Positions 40,119-49,426 are shown, counted from the first letter of the stretch. The stretch: DNA of 64,000 nt from Natronosalvus sp042663485 (GCA_042663485.1 JBHTAF010000002.1), one strand, 5' to 3'. The notes: generated by a model from the letters alone, not told the origin. Numbers and translations: made by a program.

Positions 40119-40919
40119 TTACGCGTCCTCGAGCGCCGCGAATGTCTTCTCGGCCCACCGAACCGCGTAGGACGGGCCGTGGTCGCGGTAGGCGCTCGTG
40201 TCGAGGGCCGCGAACGGGGCCGGTAACTCGAGGCCGTGTTTGATGGCCGCACACGCGAGTTCCGTGGCGTCAGCGAGGTCCGTCTCGCCGCGGGCGACGG
40301 CCCCCGGAAGTTCGGAGACCCGGTTCTCGAGTCGCGTCCCGGCGTCCTCCCAGGCCTCCGCCAGTTCGGGATGGGTGTCCGCGTCCGTCCAGGACCGAAA
40401 GACCTCACGCGTTTGGAGCCCCGTCCAGCCGTCGTACAGCGCCGCGGCGATCTGGTAGGTGGCGTTGGGCTCGAGCGGGACGGCCGCGTCGAGGTCTCGA
40501 TACGTCTCCTCGAAGAACCCCAGGAAGTGCTCGGGCACCTCGAGGCCGAGTTCGACGAACGCTTCGGCGAGCAAGAAGTCCAGAAACGGTTCCGGAGTGC
40601 CCTGGACGCGGCTCTTGACCAGCACGACCGGCGGCCTGGTCTGGCGCGTCCAGACGATGCTCCCGTCGCCAGGCATCCCGATGGTGAAGTCGCGGCCGGC
40701 GTACCGAGCGAGTAGTCGCGGGGCGTCCTCGGGGAGCCACTCGGCGGGGTACGTCGCCGGTTCGAGACCCTCGACCAGCAGGCCGAGGTCCTCCGCCTGG
40801 GCCGGCGGGAGCGTCTCGAAGTCACGGCCCGCGTCGAGGACGAGCGCGTCAGGGGCGTGTTCCTCGCGAACGGCGTCGACGGCCGGTGAGAGGCTGCGCT
40901 CCTCGAACATCACGTTCAC
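40119..40919 (-). CDS. Conserved haloarchaeal hypothetical protein
   Basis: The 266-residue acidic soluble protein has no signal peptide or membrane span. Visible blocks are DALVLDAGRDFETLPPAQAE, RPPVVLVKSRVQGTPEPFLD and ATYQIAAALYDGWTGLQTRE. I recognise no domain. The GTG start at 40919 overlaps the TGA of the 30-residue gene upstream (GTGA 40916-40919), so the two are probably translated together. An ATG three codons on (40910) is the alternative. It converges with the KaiC-like gene. Confidence 0.75.
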   Translation of the reverse strand: MNVMFEERSLSPAVDAVREEHAPDALVLDAGRDFETLPPAQAEDLGLLVEGLEPATYPAEWLPEDAPRLLARYAGRDFTIGMPGDGSIVWTRQTRPPVVLVKSRVQGTPEPFLDFLLAEAFVELGLEVPEHFLGFFEETYRDLDAAVPLEPNATYQIAAALYDGWTGLQTREVFRSWTDADTHPELAEAWEDAGTRLENRVSELPGAVARGETDLADATELACAAIKHGLELPAPFAALDTSAYRDHGPSYAVRWAEKTFAALEDA

Positions 40920-41008
40920 GCGGCGACGATCGACTGGGCGACGAACAGCAGCGCCAACAGGGCCGAGGCGGCGATCGTGGTGACGACGACCTTCGTTGCA
41001 GTGCTCAT
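40916..41008 (-). CDS. 30-residue single-span membrane peptide
   Basis: The ATG at 41008 opens 30 codons: MSTATKVVVTT, then a hydrophobic helix of about 18 residues ending AQSIVAA. The small size would hide it from most gene finders, but the overlap with the next gene (GTGA) supports real translation. It may anchor the 266-residue partner or simply couple its translation. AhcY is 122 bases upstream on the same strand. Confidence 0.6.
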   Translation of the reverse strand: MSTATKVVVTTIAASALLALLFVAQSIVAA

Positions 41009-41130
41009 GGCGCCAACTCGGCGATCGATTCGCTTAAAACCATCTGTCTGCGTGCGCTCGAGGGTGCGTGAGGGTGCGTCCAACGGTGCGCTCGACCGGG
41101 GATCCCGGACCAGACGTTCGACGGTCGGAC

Positions 41131-42447
41131 CTACGTCCCGTGGTCCCACGAACCCATGTACTCGCGCTGGACGTCCGTCAGGTCGTCGAATTCGACGTCC
41201 TCGGCGGCGAGCTTGATCTCGGCGATTTCCTTGTCGAGTTCGTCCGGCACGTCGTGGACGCCGGGGCCGTACTCGTCGCCGTTCTCGACCATCTCGCGGA
41301 CGCAGACGGCCTGGATGCCGAAGCTCTGGTCCATGACCTCGACCGGGTGACCGAGCGCGATGGGAGCCGCGAGGTTGACGAGGCGCCCCTCCGCGATCAC
41401 GTTCAGGCGGCGACCGTCCGCGAGTTCGTAGGCCTGCACGCCGTCGCGAGCCTCGTACGTGTCGACGGCGAGGTCGGCGAGTCCCTCGAGGTCGACCTCG
41501 ATGTCGAAGTGGCCCGCGTTGGCCAGCAAGACGCCGTCTTGCATGACCTCGAAGTGCTCTTCGACGATGACGTCTCGGTTGCCCGTCGTCGTGAGGAAGA
41601 CGTCGCCGATCTCGGCCGCTTCCGACATGGGCATCACGTCGTAACCCTCCATGTGGGCCTCGAGCGCCCGGCGGGGCTCGACCTCGGTGACGATCACGTT
41701 CGCGTTCTGGCCGGCGGCCTTCTTCGCGACGCCCTTCCCGCAGTAGCCGTAGCCGGCGACGACGACGTTCTTTCCGGCCCACGAGAGGTTCGTGGTCATC
41801 GCGATGGACGCGAGAGAGGACTCGCCGGTACCGTGGACGTTGTCGAACAGCCGCTTCATCGGCGTGTCGTTGACCGCGAAGACGGGATACTCGAGCGCGC
41901 CGTCTTCGTCCATCGCGCGCAGGCGGTGAACGCCCGTGGTGGTCTCCTCGGCGCCGCCGACGATGCCGTCGATGAGTTCGGGGTAGTCCTCGTGGACGGC
42001 CGCGACCAGGTCCATCCCGTCGTCGACGGTGATCGTCGGCTCGAGGTCGAGCGTCGCGTGGATCGCGTCGTAGTACTCGTCGCCGTCGACGCCGCGTTTC
42101 GCGTAGCTCGTAATGCGCTCGTGGGTGTCGAGCGCCGCGCTCACGTCGTCGTGAGTCGAGAGGGGATTACAGCCGGTGATGGCGATCTCGGCGCCGCCGT
42201 CGGCCAGCAACTCGACGAGGTTCGCCGTCTTGGCCTCGACGTGCATCGCCATCGCGATACGCTCGCCCTCGAGCGGCTGGTCGGCTTCGAACTCCTCACG
42301 GAGCGCGGTGAGGATCGGCATGTGCTGCGCGGCCCAGTCCATCTTGCGGCGGCCCTCCTCGCGCGCGGACTCGAGGTCCTGGACGTCCGAGTCGGGGTCC
42401 TCGGCGGCGGCCGATAGCTGGTCGCTGATCGGTGGATAGTCGGTCAT
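41131..42447 (-). CDS. ahcY: Adenosylhomocysteinase (S-adenosylhomocysteine hydrolase)
   Basis: The 438-residue protein has AMHVEAKTANLVELLADGGA, VFAVNDTPMKRLFDNVHGTG and the NAD-binding VVVAGYGYCGKGVAKKA, all standard for SAH hydrolase. It splits S-adenosylhomocysteine to adenosine and homocysteine in the cytoplasm with bound NAD. The start at 42447 (MTDYPPISDQL) is preferred over one nine codons upstream. The MTA/SAH deaminase gene (43767-45056) lies nearby and can act on the same substrate, so the two may form alternative routes. Confidence 0.95.
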   Translation of the reverse strand: MTDYPPISDQLSAAAEDPDSDVQDLESAREEGRRKMDWAAQHMPILTALREEFEADQPLEGERIAMAMHVEAKTANLVELLADGGAEIAITGCNPLSTHDDVSAALDTHERITSYAKRGVDGDEYYDAIHATLDLEPTITVDDGMDLVAAVHEDYPELIDGIVGGAEETTTGVHRLRAMDEDGALEYPVFAVNDTPMKRLFDNVHGTGESSLASIAMTTNLSWAGKNVVVAGYGYCGKGVAKKAAGQNANVIVTEVEPRRALEAHMEGYDVMPMSEAAEIGDVFLTTTGNRDVIVEEHFEVMQDGVLLANAGHFDIEVDLEGLADLAVDTYEARDGVQAYELADGRRLNVIAEGRLVNLAAPIALGHPVEVMDQSFGIQAVCVREMVENGDEYGPGVHDVPDELDKEIAEIKLAAEDVEFDDLTDVQREYMGSWDHGT

Positions 42448-42732
42448 GTTCCGATAGAGACGGAGGGCGCTCAAAACCCTACCGAAGGCGCCTCGAGCGA
42501 TGACGAGTTCGAAGAAACCTGTCGTTGGGTGTGGAGTAGACGGCTCGAGGAGGTGGCAATTCGCGGGGGAGTTCAGAGCAGGGTATCCGGCGAGGAGCGT
42601 TGGTGCCTCTGACAGCGACCGCGTCCGGTACGCTCCCCCAGCAGCGCGTTCGACCCGAAGCCGGTTGGGGGGTCAGTCCGGATTCGGGTTCTGATTCGGG
42701 CTCGATTCGGGTTCTATCGTGGTCGAGCGGAG

Positions 42733-43578
42733 TTAGTTGTCGCCACCGTCTTCGTCGTCGCTGTCTTCATCGCCACCGTCTTCGTCGTCGCTGTCTTCAT
42801 CGCCACCGTCTTCGTCGTCGCCGTCTTCGTCGTCGCTGTCTTCGTCAGCTTCGTCGATCCCGTCAACTTCTTCCCCATCGTCGTCCGCATCGCCGTCAGG
42901 ACCTGCGTGGGCTGGTGGGCCGCGCTCGTCGTCATCGTCTCTGTCCGGCGGGCCGCGACGGTCGTCATCAGCGTCATCGCCTTCGTCGTCGGCGTCACCA
43001 TCGTCGTCCGCATCGCCGTCAGGACCCGCGTGGGCTGGTGGGCCGCGCTCGTCGTCGCTTGGCGGACCGGCGTGATCCGGGGCGTTCCCGGGGTTGTTCT
43101 GGACGACGAAGTTCGCGACGGCGATCCCGAACGGACCGTCCGTGTCGTTACGGTTCTCCTCGACGAACTGCGAGACGAGGGCACCGAAGGAGTCGGCCGA
43201 CTCGTCTTCGTCACCGTCTTCGTCGTCGGCCGCCTCGAGCGTCACGCTCGTGGTGGCCGTCACGTTGTCGTCTGAGGCCGTGAGGTTGACGGAGACGTTC
43301 TCCTCGGGGGTCGGCAACGCGACGGTCCCGTTTTCGTCGGCCGTGTACGTTCCGTTACCCGCGTAGGAGTCGTTCTCGTCACTCGGGGTGACCTCGAGAG
43401 TGGCGTTGTCGGCTGCCGTTCCGTTTCGTTCGATCGTCACGACGACATCGTCGGTCTGGTCGACGTCGATCGTGAGCGGCGAGTCCTCGCTGGCCATGGC
43501 CGCTGCACCGAGCGGGGCCAGCACCGAGAGGATCATCGCCGCAGCCAGTACCGCTGCGGTGAATGTGTGGCGTCTCAT
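42733..43578 (-). CDS. Secreted acidic repeat protein
   Basis: The 281-residue protein has a Sec signal (MRRHTFTAAVLAAAMILSVL and cleavage near AAAMA). A beta-rich domain of about 100 residues follows, with many N-glycosylation sites (ERNGT, DNAT, ENDS, ENVS, DNVT). Then comes an Asp/Gly-rich tail with two copies of ERGPPAHAGPDGDADDDG and, at the end, four DEDGGDEDSD-like units. At DNA level 30-bp units repeat at about 42736-42800. It is likely a cell-wall or released protein; no membrane anchor is seen. Repeat length could vary by slippage. Confidence 0.78.
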   Translation of the reverse strand: MRRHTFTAAVLAAAMILSVLAPLGAAAMASEDSPLTIDVDQTDDVVVTIERNGTAADNATLEVTPSDENDSYAGNGTYTADENGTVALPTPEENVSVNLTASDDNVTATTSVTLEAADDEDGDEDESADSFGALVSQFVEENRNDTDGPFGIAVANFVVQNNPGNAPDHAGPPSDDERGPPAHAGPDGDADDDGDADDEGDDADDDRRGPPDRDDDDERGPPAHAGPDGDADDDGEEVDGIDEADEDSDDEDGDDEDGGDEDSDDEDGGDEDSDDEDGGDN

Positions 43579-43663
43579 CCCGCCTGGAACACCCTCGAGA
43601 TCACTGATAAACCCCGTCAGCAGTTCGGATTCGTTGACGTTCGTTTTGGCCGCTCGAGAATCG

Positions 43664-43680
43664 TTTATAGCGTTTATAGA
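43664..43680 (-). promoter_or_regulatory. Tandem TATA elements upstream of the secreted acidic protein
   Basis: Read on the minus strand, CTATAAACG occurs twice in a row (43664-43680), 86-102 bases before the ATG at 43578. Two overlapping start sites with leaders of about 60-75 bases would be possible. Confidence 0.4.
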
Positions 43681-43766
43681 ATAAGCTGAGTGTTCAACGT
43701 ACGTTCACGACTAGGACGGACCTGGACCGACCGTTCGTTCCGTTGAACAGTACGAACGACCCCGGG

Positions 43767-45056
43767 TCAGGCCACCCGCTCCAGGACGGCCGCGGCGTGC
43801 TCGGTCGCTCGTCGTCGAACGGCGTCCTCGTCGAGCGTCTGGACGACCCGGTCGCGCATCAGCACCTGCCCGTCACAGACCGTGTGGCGGACGTCGCTCG
43901 CGGCGGCCGCGTACGTCAGGTGGCTCACGAGGTCGTGACGGGGCGTCAGGTGGGGCGCCTCGAGGTCGATTACGGCGAGGTCGGCCGCGCTGCCGACCTC
44001 GAGGCGGCCGCTCTCGAGACCGATGGCGTCGGCGCTCCCCCGAGTGAGCATCTCGACGACAGCCTCGGCGGGGACCGCGCTGGCGTCGTTCGCGGCGAGT
44101 TTGCCGAGCATCGCGGCGTCGCGGGCCTCGTCGAGCATCGAGAGGTCGTTGTTCGAGGCGGCGCCGTCCGTGCCGAGGCCGACCGTGGCTCCCGCGTCGA
44201 GGAGTTCCTGGACCGGCGCCATGCCGCTGGCGAGTTTCATGTTCGAGGCCGGGCAGTGGATCACGCCGGTCCCGGTCTCGGCGAGTAACTCGATCTCGCG
44301 CTCGTTCAGGTGGACGCCGTGGGCGACGAAGTCCTCGGGTTCGAGCATCCCGATCTCGTTGGCGTACTCGAGCGGGCGAACGCCCTGTGCCTCGACGATG
44401 GGGTGGACCTCGTCGGCGGTCTCGTTCGCGTGGTAGTGGACCGAGATACCCTCAGCACGGGCCTTCGGGAGGAACTCCTCGAGGATCTCCTGGGAGACGG
44501 TCGTCAGCGAGTGGGGCATGAACGCCGTCGAGATGCGGCCGTCGGCCGCGCCGTCGAACTCGCGGGCCACGTCGAGACTCTCTTGGGCATCCGCTCGCGC
44601 GTCGGCCTCGTCCTTGCCGACGGTGACGATGCCGTGGCCGAGTCGCGCCCGGAGGCCGGCCTCCTCGACTGCAGCGGCGATCTCGGGCACCTCGAAGTAC
44701 ATGTCGGCGAACCCCGTCACGCCGCCCTTGATGAACTCGAGCAAGCCTAACTCGGTGCCTGCCCGGACGTCCTCGGTGGAGAGGGCGGCCTCGGCGGGCC
44801 AGATGTCCTCCTGCAGCCAGGCGTCGAGGGGCTTGTCGTCGGCGTACCCCCGCAGGAGCGTCATCGCGACGTGGGTGTGGCCGTTCACGAAGCCCGGCGT
44901 CACCAGACAGTCTGTCGCCTCGAGCGTCTCGTCAGCCGCAAAATCCTCGCCGGTCTCGAGAATCTCGCCGGTCGATTGATCGATCAGTACGTCCGCGCGG
45001 TCGACGGTTCCGTCGGGGCGGAGAAGTTCCCCGCCGACGATCGCCAGCGTGGTCAT
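43767..45056 (-). CDS. 5-methylthioadenosine / S-adenosylhomocysteine deaminase
   Basis: The 429-residue amidohydrolase has the metal pair in TPGFVNGHTHVAMTLLRG, later metal or substrate residues in SVHYHANETADE and VAHGVHLNEREI, and LGTDGAASNNDLSMLDE, the pattern of MtaD/SAH deaminases of the TrzN-AtzA branch. It would deaminate MTA, SAH or adenosine. SAH hydrolase is encoded 1.3 kb away, and archaea are known to turn SAH to S-inosylhomocysteine through such an enzyme, which supports the call. It follows the histidine kinase gene by 26 bases. Confidence 0.9.
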   Translation of the reverse strand: MTTLAIVGGELLRPDGTVDRADVLIDQSTGEILETGEDFAADETLEATDCLVTPGFVNGHTHVAMTLLRGYADDKPLDAWLQEDIWPAEAALSTEDVRAGTELGLLEFIKGGVTGFADMYFEVPEIAAAVEEAGLRARLGHGIVTVGKDEADARADAQESLDVAREFDGAADGRISTAFMPHSLTTVSQEILEEFLPKARAEGISVHYHANETADEVHPIVEAQGVRPLEYANEIGMLEPEDFVAHGVHLNEREIELLAETGTGVIHCPASNMKLASGMAPVQELLDAGATVGLGTDGAASNNDLSMLDEARDAAMLGKLAANDASAVPAEAVVEMLTRGSADAIGLESGRLEVGSAADLAVIDLEAPHLTPRHDLVSHLTYAAAASDVRHTVCDGQVLMRDRVVQTLDEDAVRRRATEHAAAVLERVA

Positions 45057-45082
45057 TGCGTGACGTTTCGGCGGGGGAGGTG

Positions 45083-46234
45083 TTAATCTGCCGTCTCCGA
45101 TTTCGACGGCGCTTCGACCTCCGCCGAATCGTCGGCCAGTGGCAGCGTGAACGTGAACGTCGACCCTTCCCCGCCTTCGGACTCGACCCAGATCCGTCCG
45201 TCGTGGCGGTCGACGATGCGCTTACACAGCGCCAGTCCGATCCCCGTCCCCGGATGTTCGTCGCGGGTGTGCAGTCGCTCGAACACGTCGAAGATCCGAT
45301 CCTGGTTCTCCGGGCTGATTCCGAGCCCGTCGTCCGTCACGCTCACCCGGCACAGCTCTCCGTCCGCTTCGGCGGCGATATGGACGGTCGGCGACTCCTC
45401 GTCGGTGTACTCGAGGGCGTTGCTCAACAGGTTCTGGAAGAGCTGTCGGAGTTGTTCGGCGTCGCCACGAACCGTCGGAAGCGAGCCGACCGTCAGCTCC
45501 GCCTGTGACTCTCCGATCTTCATCCGAAGATCCGAACGCACGTTCTCGACGACCGTCTCGAGGTCGACCGGATCGAACGACCCCGACTCGGTGTCGACCC
45601 GCGAGTACTCGAGGAGCGCCTTGATCATCCGATGCATGCGTTCGGCGCCGTCGACGGCGAACGCGAGGAACTCCTTCCCCTCCTCGTCGAGTGCGTCGCC
45701 GTATCGATTCTCGAGCAACTGGAGGTAACTCGAGACCATCCGCAGGGGCTCCTGGAGGTCGTGACTGGCGGCGTAGGCGAACTGCTCGAGTGCGCGGTTG
45801 GACTCCTCGAGGCGGGTGACGGAGTGCATCAACTCGAGGGACTGCCGTCGCCGGGCGAGCAGCGAGTTGAGCTGTCGAACCAGCGGCTCGCGCTCGATCG
45901 GCGCGGTGACGATCTCGTCGACCAGGAGCGAGTCGTCGTTCTCGTCCGGGTCGGGGAGGACGATCCGGGGGTTCGTCCGTTCCCGACGAACGAGGACGAC
46001 TGGACAGAACACTGGACCGCTCTCCTCGACTCGCTCCTCGAGGGCCGCGTGGTAGTCGGGAAACGAGAAGTCGTCGACCAGGTAGGCGTCGGCCTCGACC
46101 ACCGACTCGTCGGTGAGCACCTCGTAGCGATCCTCGAGCAGGCGTCGGACGGCGGCCCGATTCCGCTCCTGGGAGATCAGGAGCTGAACTCGGATTTCGG
46201 ACCGTCGTCGCTCGACGCGGTTCGGGTTACTCAT
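45083..46234 (-). CDS. Sensor histidine kinase with receiver-like N-terminal domain
   Basis: The 383-residue soluble protein has a degenerate receiver-like domain (about 13-125) that lacks a clear phospho-acceptor Asp pattern, then HisKA with the phospho-His158 in FAYAASHDLQEPLRMV. A HATPase_c domain follows: LFQNLLSNALEYT (N box), VTDDGLGISPENQDRIF (G1) and GTGIGLALCKRIV (G2). No membrane span or PAS domain. It lies 47 bases behind the KaiC-like gene, so the two are probably one signalling unit. Confidence 0.9.
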   Translation of the reverse strand: MSNPNRVERRRSEIRVQLLISQERNRAAVRRLLEDRYEVLTDESVVEADAYLVDDFSFPDYHAALEERVEESGPVFCPVVLVRRERTNPRIVLPDPDENDDSLLVDEIVTAPIEREPLVRQLNSLLARRRQSLELMHSVTRLEESNRALEQFAYAASHDLQEPLRMVSSYLQLLENRYGDALDEEGKEFLAFAVDGAERMHRMIKALLEYSRVDTESGSFDPVDLETVVENVRSDLRMKIGESQAELTVGSLPTVRGDAEQLRQLFQNLLSNALEYTDEESPTVHIAAEADGELCRVSVTDDGLGISPENQDRIFDVFERLHTRDEHPGTGIGLALCKRIVDRHDGRIWVESEGGEGSTFTFTLPLADDSAEVEAPSKSETAD

Positions 46235-46281
46235 TGGTCAGGTGTGTCGGTTGGAGGGGCATCGATCGACTCGAGCGTCGG

Positions 46282-47754
46282 TCACTCATCCTGTGCGAGG
46301 TCGCGAATGTCGCTCATGCGTGGGTTGCCCTGGAGCACGCCGTGAAGTCCCGAAAGCGGGTCGCCGACCCGGAGGCCGTCGTCGGTAATCTCGAACTCCC
46401 GGAGACTGTGCTCGAACCCGCCGGTTCGTTTCTTCAAGACGCCGATGACCTTCCGGAGTCGACCGTCCATCTCGACGTAGCTCATGAACGTGAGGTTGTC
46501 AGCCAGGTAGCTGATGTTCGGGCTCGTCGCCGTCGAGATGCCGGTGATCTCGGAGATCTCGTTCGTGAAGATGACCGTCACGCCCTCGTTCTTGAGGTAG
46601 CGAGTCAGGCCGTGAAGCTTTCGGATCAGTTCCGACTCCTCACCCTGAACCGAAATCGTGTAGCCATCGATGCCGTCGATAAACACGACGTCGGTTCCCT
46701 GGGTTTCGACCTGTTCGATGACCCGGTGGGCGAACTCCTCGTTCGAGAGCGTCAGCGGTTCGACCTGCTCGATCGTGAGCGCACCCGATTCGCGCAGCTC
46801 GTCGATGGGAAACCCGATCGACCTCGTTCGGTGGCAGTAGGTCTCGAGGCTCTCCTCGAAGAGGTAGGCCGCACACGTCATCCCCTCCTCGATCGCCTGA
46901 ACCATGAACTGCGTGCCGAGGGTCGTCTTTCCGACGCCGGAGGGACCGCTGATGAACGTGACCGTCCGTTGCTCGAACCCGCCCTCGAGCAGGTCGTCGA
47001 GTTCGTCGACTCCCGACTGCAGCGGGGTCGGGTCGAACGCCGTCTCCTCGTGCACGGGAACGACGTCCGGGTAGACCTCGATCCCGTTCTGTCGGATCTC
47101 GAGGCCGTGTTCTCCCTCCATCTGTCCGAGCGCGCGGTGTTTCGCGGGGGTGATGCGTCGTCCATCGACCCCGCGAGTGAGTTCGATGATCCCGTCGCTC
47201 AGCGAGCGAACCTCGGCGTCGGACTTTTCGTCGTAGGCCGTGGGTGCCGTGGCGACGACCGTGATGTCGCGCTGTTTGAGAAACCGCATGAACGCGAGCA
47301 TCCGCTTGCGGAACTGATAGCCGCTCGACTCAACGTACCGGAGCTGGGTGATCGGGTCGAGGACGACTCGCGTCGGATCGATCTCCTTGATCGCGTCGTG
47401 AACGTCGCGGGTGTACTGCTCTTGCTCGAGGTCGCTCGGGTGGACCAGGTCGTAGGCCTCGTCCTGGGTGAAGAAGTCCGATTCGGGCCCCAGGTCGAGG
47501 AATTCGGCATCCCTGACGTCGATTCCGACGGCCAGCCCGTTCGAGACGATTTCCTCCTGGGACTCCTCGCCGTGGATACAGAGCACGGTCTCTCCCTCCT
47601 CGAGTCCCGCCTCGAGGAAATGCATACCGAGAAGCGTCTTCCCCGTTCCCGGTTCGCCCTGGACGAGATACATACGGCCACGGACGAGTCCGCCGTTCAG
47701 AAGGGTATCGAGGCCATCAATTCCCGATCGGATCGTAGAGATGGATGCCGACAT
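46282..47754 (-). CDS. Double-domain KaiC-like ATPase
   Basis: The 490-residue protein has two RecA-type domains. Domain I has Walker A GEPGTGKT (33-40), then HGEESQEEI, where the catalytic Glu residues lie, and Walker B VVLDPITQL. Domain II has Walker A GPSGVGKT (270-277), LFEESLETY and DVVFIDGIDGY. This is the cyanobacterial KaiC layout, and archaeal forms are thought to be signalling hubs, not clocks, since kaiA/kaiB are absent. The Ser/Thr phosphosite region of KaiC is not plainly kept. The histidine kinase gene follows after 47 bases. Confidence 0.88.
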   Translation of the reverse strand: MSASISTIRSGIDGLDTLLNGGLVRGRMYLVQGEPGTGKTLLGMHFLEAGLEEGETVLCIHGEESQEEIVSNGLAVGIDVRDAEFLDLGPESDFFTQDEAYDLVHPSDLEQEQYTRDVHDAIKEIDPTRVVLDPITQLRYVESSGYQFRKRMLAFMRFLKQRDITVVATAPTAYDEKSDAEVRSLSDGIIELTRGVDGRRITPAKHRALGQMEGEHGLEIRQNGIEVYPDVVPVHEETAFDPTPLQSGVDELDDLLEGGFEQRTVTFISGPSGVGKTTLGTQFMVQAIEEGMTCAAYLFEESLETYCHRTRSIGFPIDELRESGALTIEQVEPLTLSNEEFAHRVIEQVETQGTDVVFIDGIDGYTISVQGEESELIRKLHGLTRYLKNEGVTVIFTNEISEITGISTATSPNISYLADNLTFMSYVEMDGRLRKVIGVLKKRTGGFEHSLREFEITDDGLRVGDPLSGLHGVLQGNPRMSDIRDLAQDE

Positions 47755-48018
47755 AGATGGCGAGATACTACGAGAGGGGTGAGATAAAAGCTGTGTACTC
47801 CGTAGCCTGAAAATCGCAACGGACGACGATTGTCACCGGTATTCGGTACAATCGGTCGGGAATCGGTGCAATATAACGGGCCGCCACCACCGACCGAGTC
47901 ACCGGCGACCGTCCGATGGCGAACTCGAGTCCGGTTATCGTCGTCCTCCGAGTCCGAAGTCGCTCACCCTCGCTGTCGCGGTCGGCGGATTTATCGCTTT
48001 GCTGACCGAACGTGACGT

Positions 48019-48849
48019 ATGGCGACACGTTCGCGACCGGCGACGGACTCGAGACGGAGTCGACGGACACTCGCGCTCGTGCTCGCGCTGGCGGGTCTGT
48101 CGCTCCTGACCGCGCTGTACCTCCTGAGCACGGAATCGTCGATTCGTCCGGCCGTTGGCGCGTCACTCCTGGCGCTCGGGTTCGCCGCATTCGTCGTCGT
48201 CGACTGGCTGAGCGACCGACGGGTGCTTACAGCTCTCGAGGCCGCGTGGCGCGAGCACCGACCGTACGTCGGGTTCGCTGCCGCGACCTTCGCCGTCGGT
48301 ATCCTCCTGGGCGTTCTCCTCTACGCGCTCGGGGTCGACCTGCTCGAGTTCGTGCTCGAGGCCTTCGGGGAGGAGTTCATCGGAGACGAGGAACTCGAGT
48401 CCGGTAGCGAACCGGGATCCGGAGGTGCGCCGATAGAACTGACGGCCGGATGGTTCGTCGCCAACAACTCGGGCCCCTTCGCGCTCGCCATTCTCGGCGC
48501 CGTCTCGCTCGGGGCGTTCACGCTCCTCATCATGGTTTTCAACGGTGTCCTCATCGGAAACCTCGCCGTCGGTATCGGTGGCCTGATCGGCTACGGCGAG
48601 TTCGTCGCCCTGCTCGTCCCTCACGGCGTGTTCGAACTCACGGCACTCTTCATTGCCGCCGGTATCGGCTTCCGGCTCGTCCACCGCTTCGGTCAGCGCC
48701 TTCGCGGGAGCCGCGACTCGTTTCTCACGAAGCGGTACCTCTACCGGACCGGGCTCCTGGCGTGCTTCGGCTGGTTCCTGCTGGTGCTGGCGGCGTTCGT
48801 CGAGGCGTACGTGACCATCGCCATCGTCGAGGCGCTCTTCGGGAGCTGA
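48019..48849 (+). CDS. Stage II sporulation protein M (SpoIIM/DUF95) family membrane protein
   Basis: The 276-residue protein has about seven helices: two near the N-terminus, then a DUF95/SpoIIM unit from about residue 85, with NNSGPFALAILGAVSLG, FNGVLIGNLAVGI and LLVPHGVFELTALFIAAG. The last segment, with its His and Glu, is the best family mark. A charged loop (about 115-140) holds Glu/Ser/Gly. Archaea with this protein do not sporulate; its role there is unknown. It is divergent from the KaiC gene. Confidence 0.85.
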   Translation: MATRSRPATDSRRSRRTLALVLALAGLSLLTALYLLSTESSIRPAVGASLLALGFAAFVVVDWLSDRRVLTALEAAWREHRPYVGFAAATFAVGILLGVLLYALGVDLLEFVLEAFGEEFIGDEELESGSEPGSGGAPIELTAGWFVANNSGPFALAILGAVSLGAFTLLIMVFNGVLIGNLAVGIGGLIGYGEFVALLVPHGVFELTALFIAAGIGFRLVHRFGQRLRGSRDSFLTKRYLYRTGLLACFGWFLLVLAAFVEAYVTIAIVEALFGS

Positions 48850-48910
48850 TCGGCTATCGTCGGAACGGGGTCGGGGGAGATGGCGTCAACTATCGATACG
48901 GCCCAAACGA

Positions 48911-49354
48911 TCAGTCTCGAGGCGAGTCGTCCACCGGCACCTCCCTGTCGTACGTCGTCACCGGCACGACCACCGAGCCCGGCGGCGCGTCGGTCACCGT
49001 CGCCGCCACCGTCGTCTCCTCGAGGTCGGTGTCCGACTCGAGGAACTCGTAGCCGTCGTCCGTCTCGACGGCGACCGCGACGTCGGTCGGACTGGCCCCC
49101 GGCGGTAGTTCCGAGGGGTCGTACGGGAGTTCGACGCGGCAGGCCACGAGCCCCTCGACCTCGTCGACGGCGTACAGTTCGACCGGATCACCAAGCGCGC
49201 CGGGTGGGGCCTCGACGTCGGACTCGGCCTCGACGATCTCGACGGCGTCGGGGACCGAGGAGGCGACCAGTTCGAGACGGGCGGTTGTTCCGGGAGCGGT
49301 CCGCTCGAGCGTCCGTTCGGTGATGTCCTGCGGATCGTAGCCAGGAATGGGCAT
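48911..49354 (-). CDS. Conserved haloarchaeal hypothetical protein
   Basis: The 147-residue acidic protein is mostly beta-strand by pattern (VACRVELPYDPSELPPGAS, VVVPVTTYDREVPVDD) and starts MPIPGYDPQDI. No signal peptide, cysteine or membrane span. I do not recognise the family. It converges with the SpoIIM gene and stands 72 bases from the end of a universal stress protein gene on the same strand. The composition supports a real protein. Confidence 0.65.
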   Translation of the reverse strand: MPIPGYDPQDITERTLERTAPGTTARLELVASSVPDAVEIVEAESDVEAPPGALGDPVELYAVDEVEGLVACRVELPYDPSELPPGASPTDVAVAVETDDGYEFLESDTDLEETTVAATVTDAPPGSVVVPVTTYDREVPVDDSPRD

Positions 49355-49426
49355 AGGTTAGCGTTCGGACGGAATCGCCGTAGTTCCTCGGCGTGCTATC
49401 GCGTGGTCGGCCGTCCGCGACCGTAG

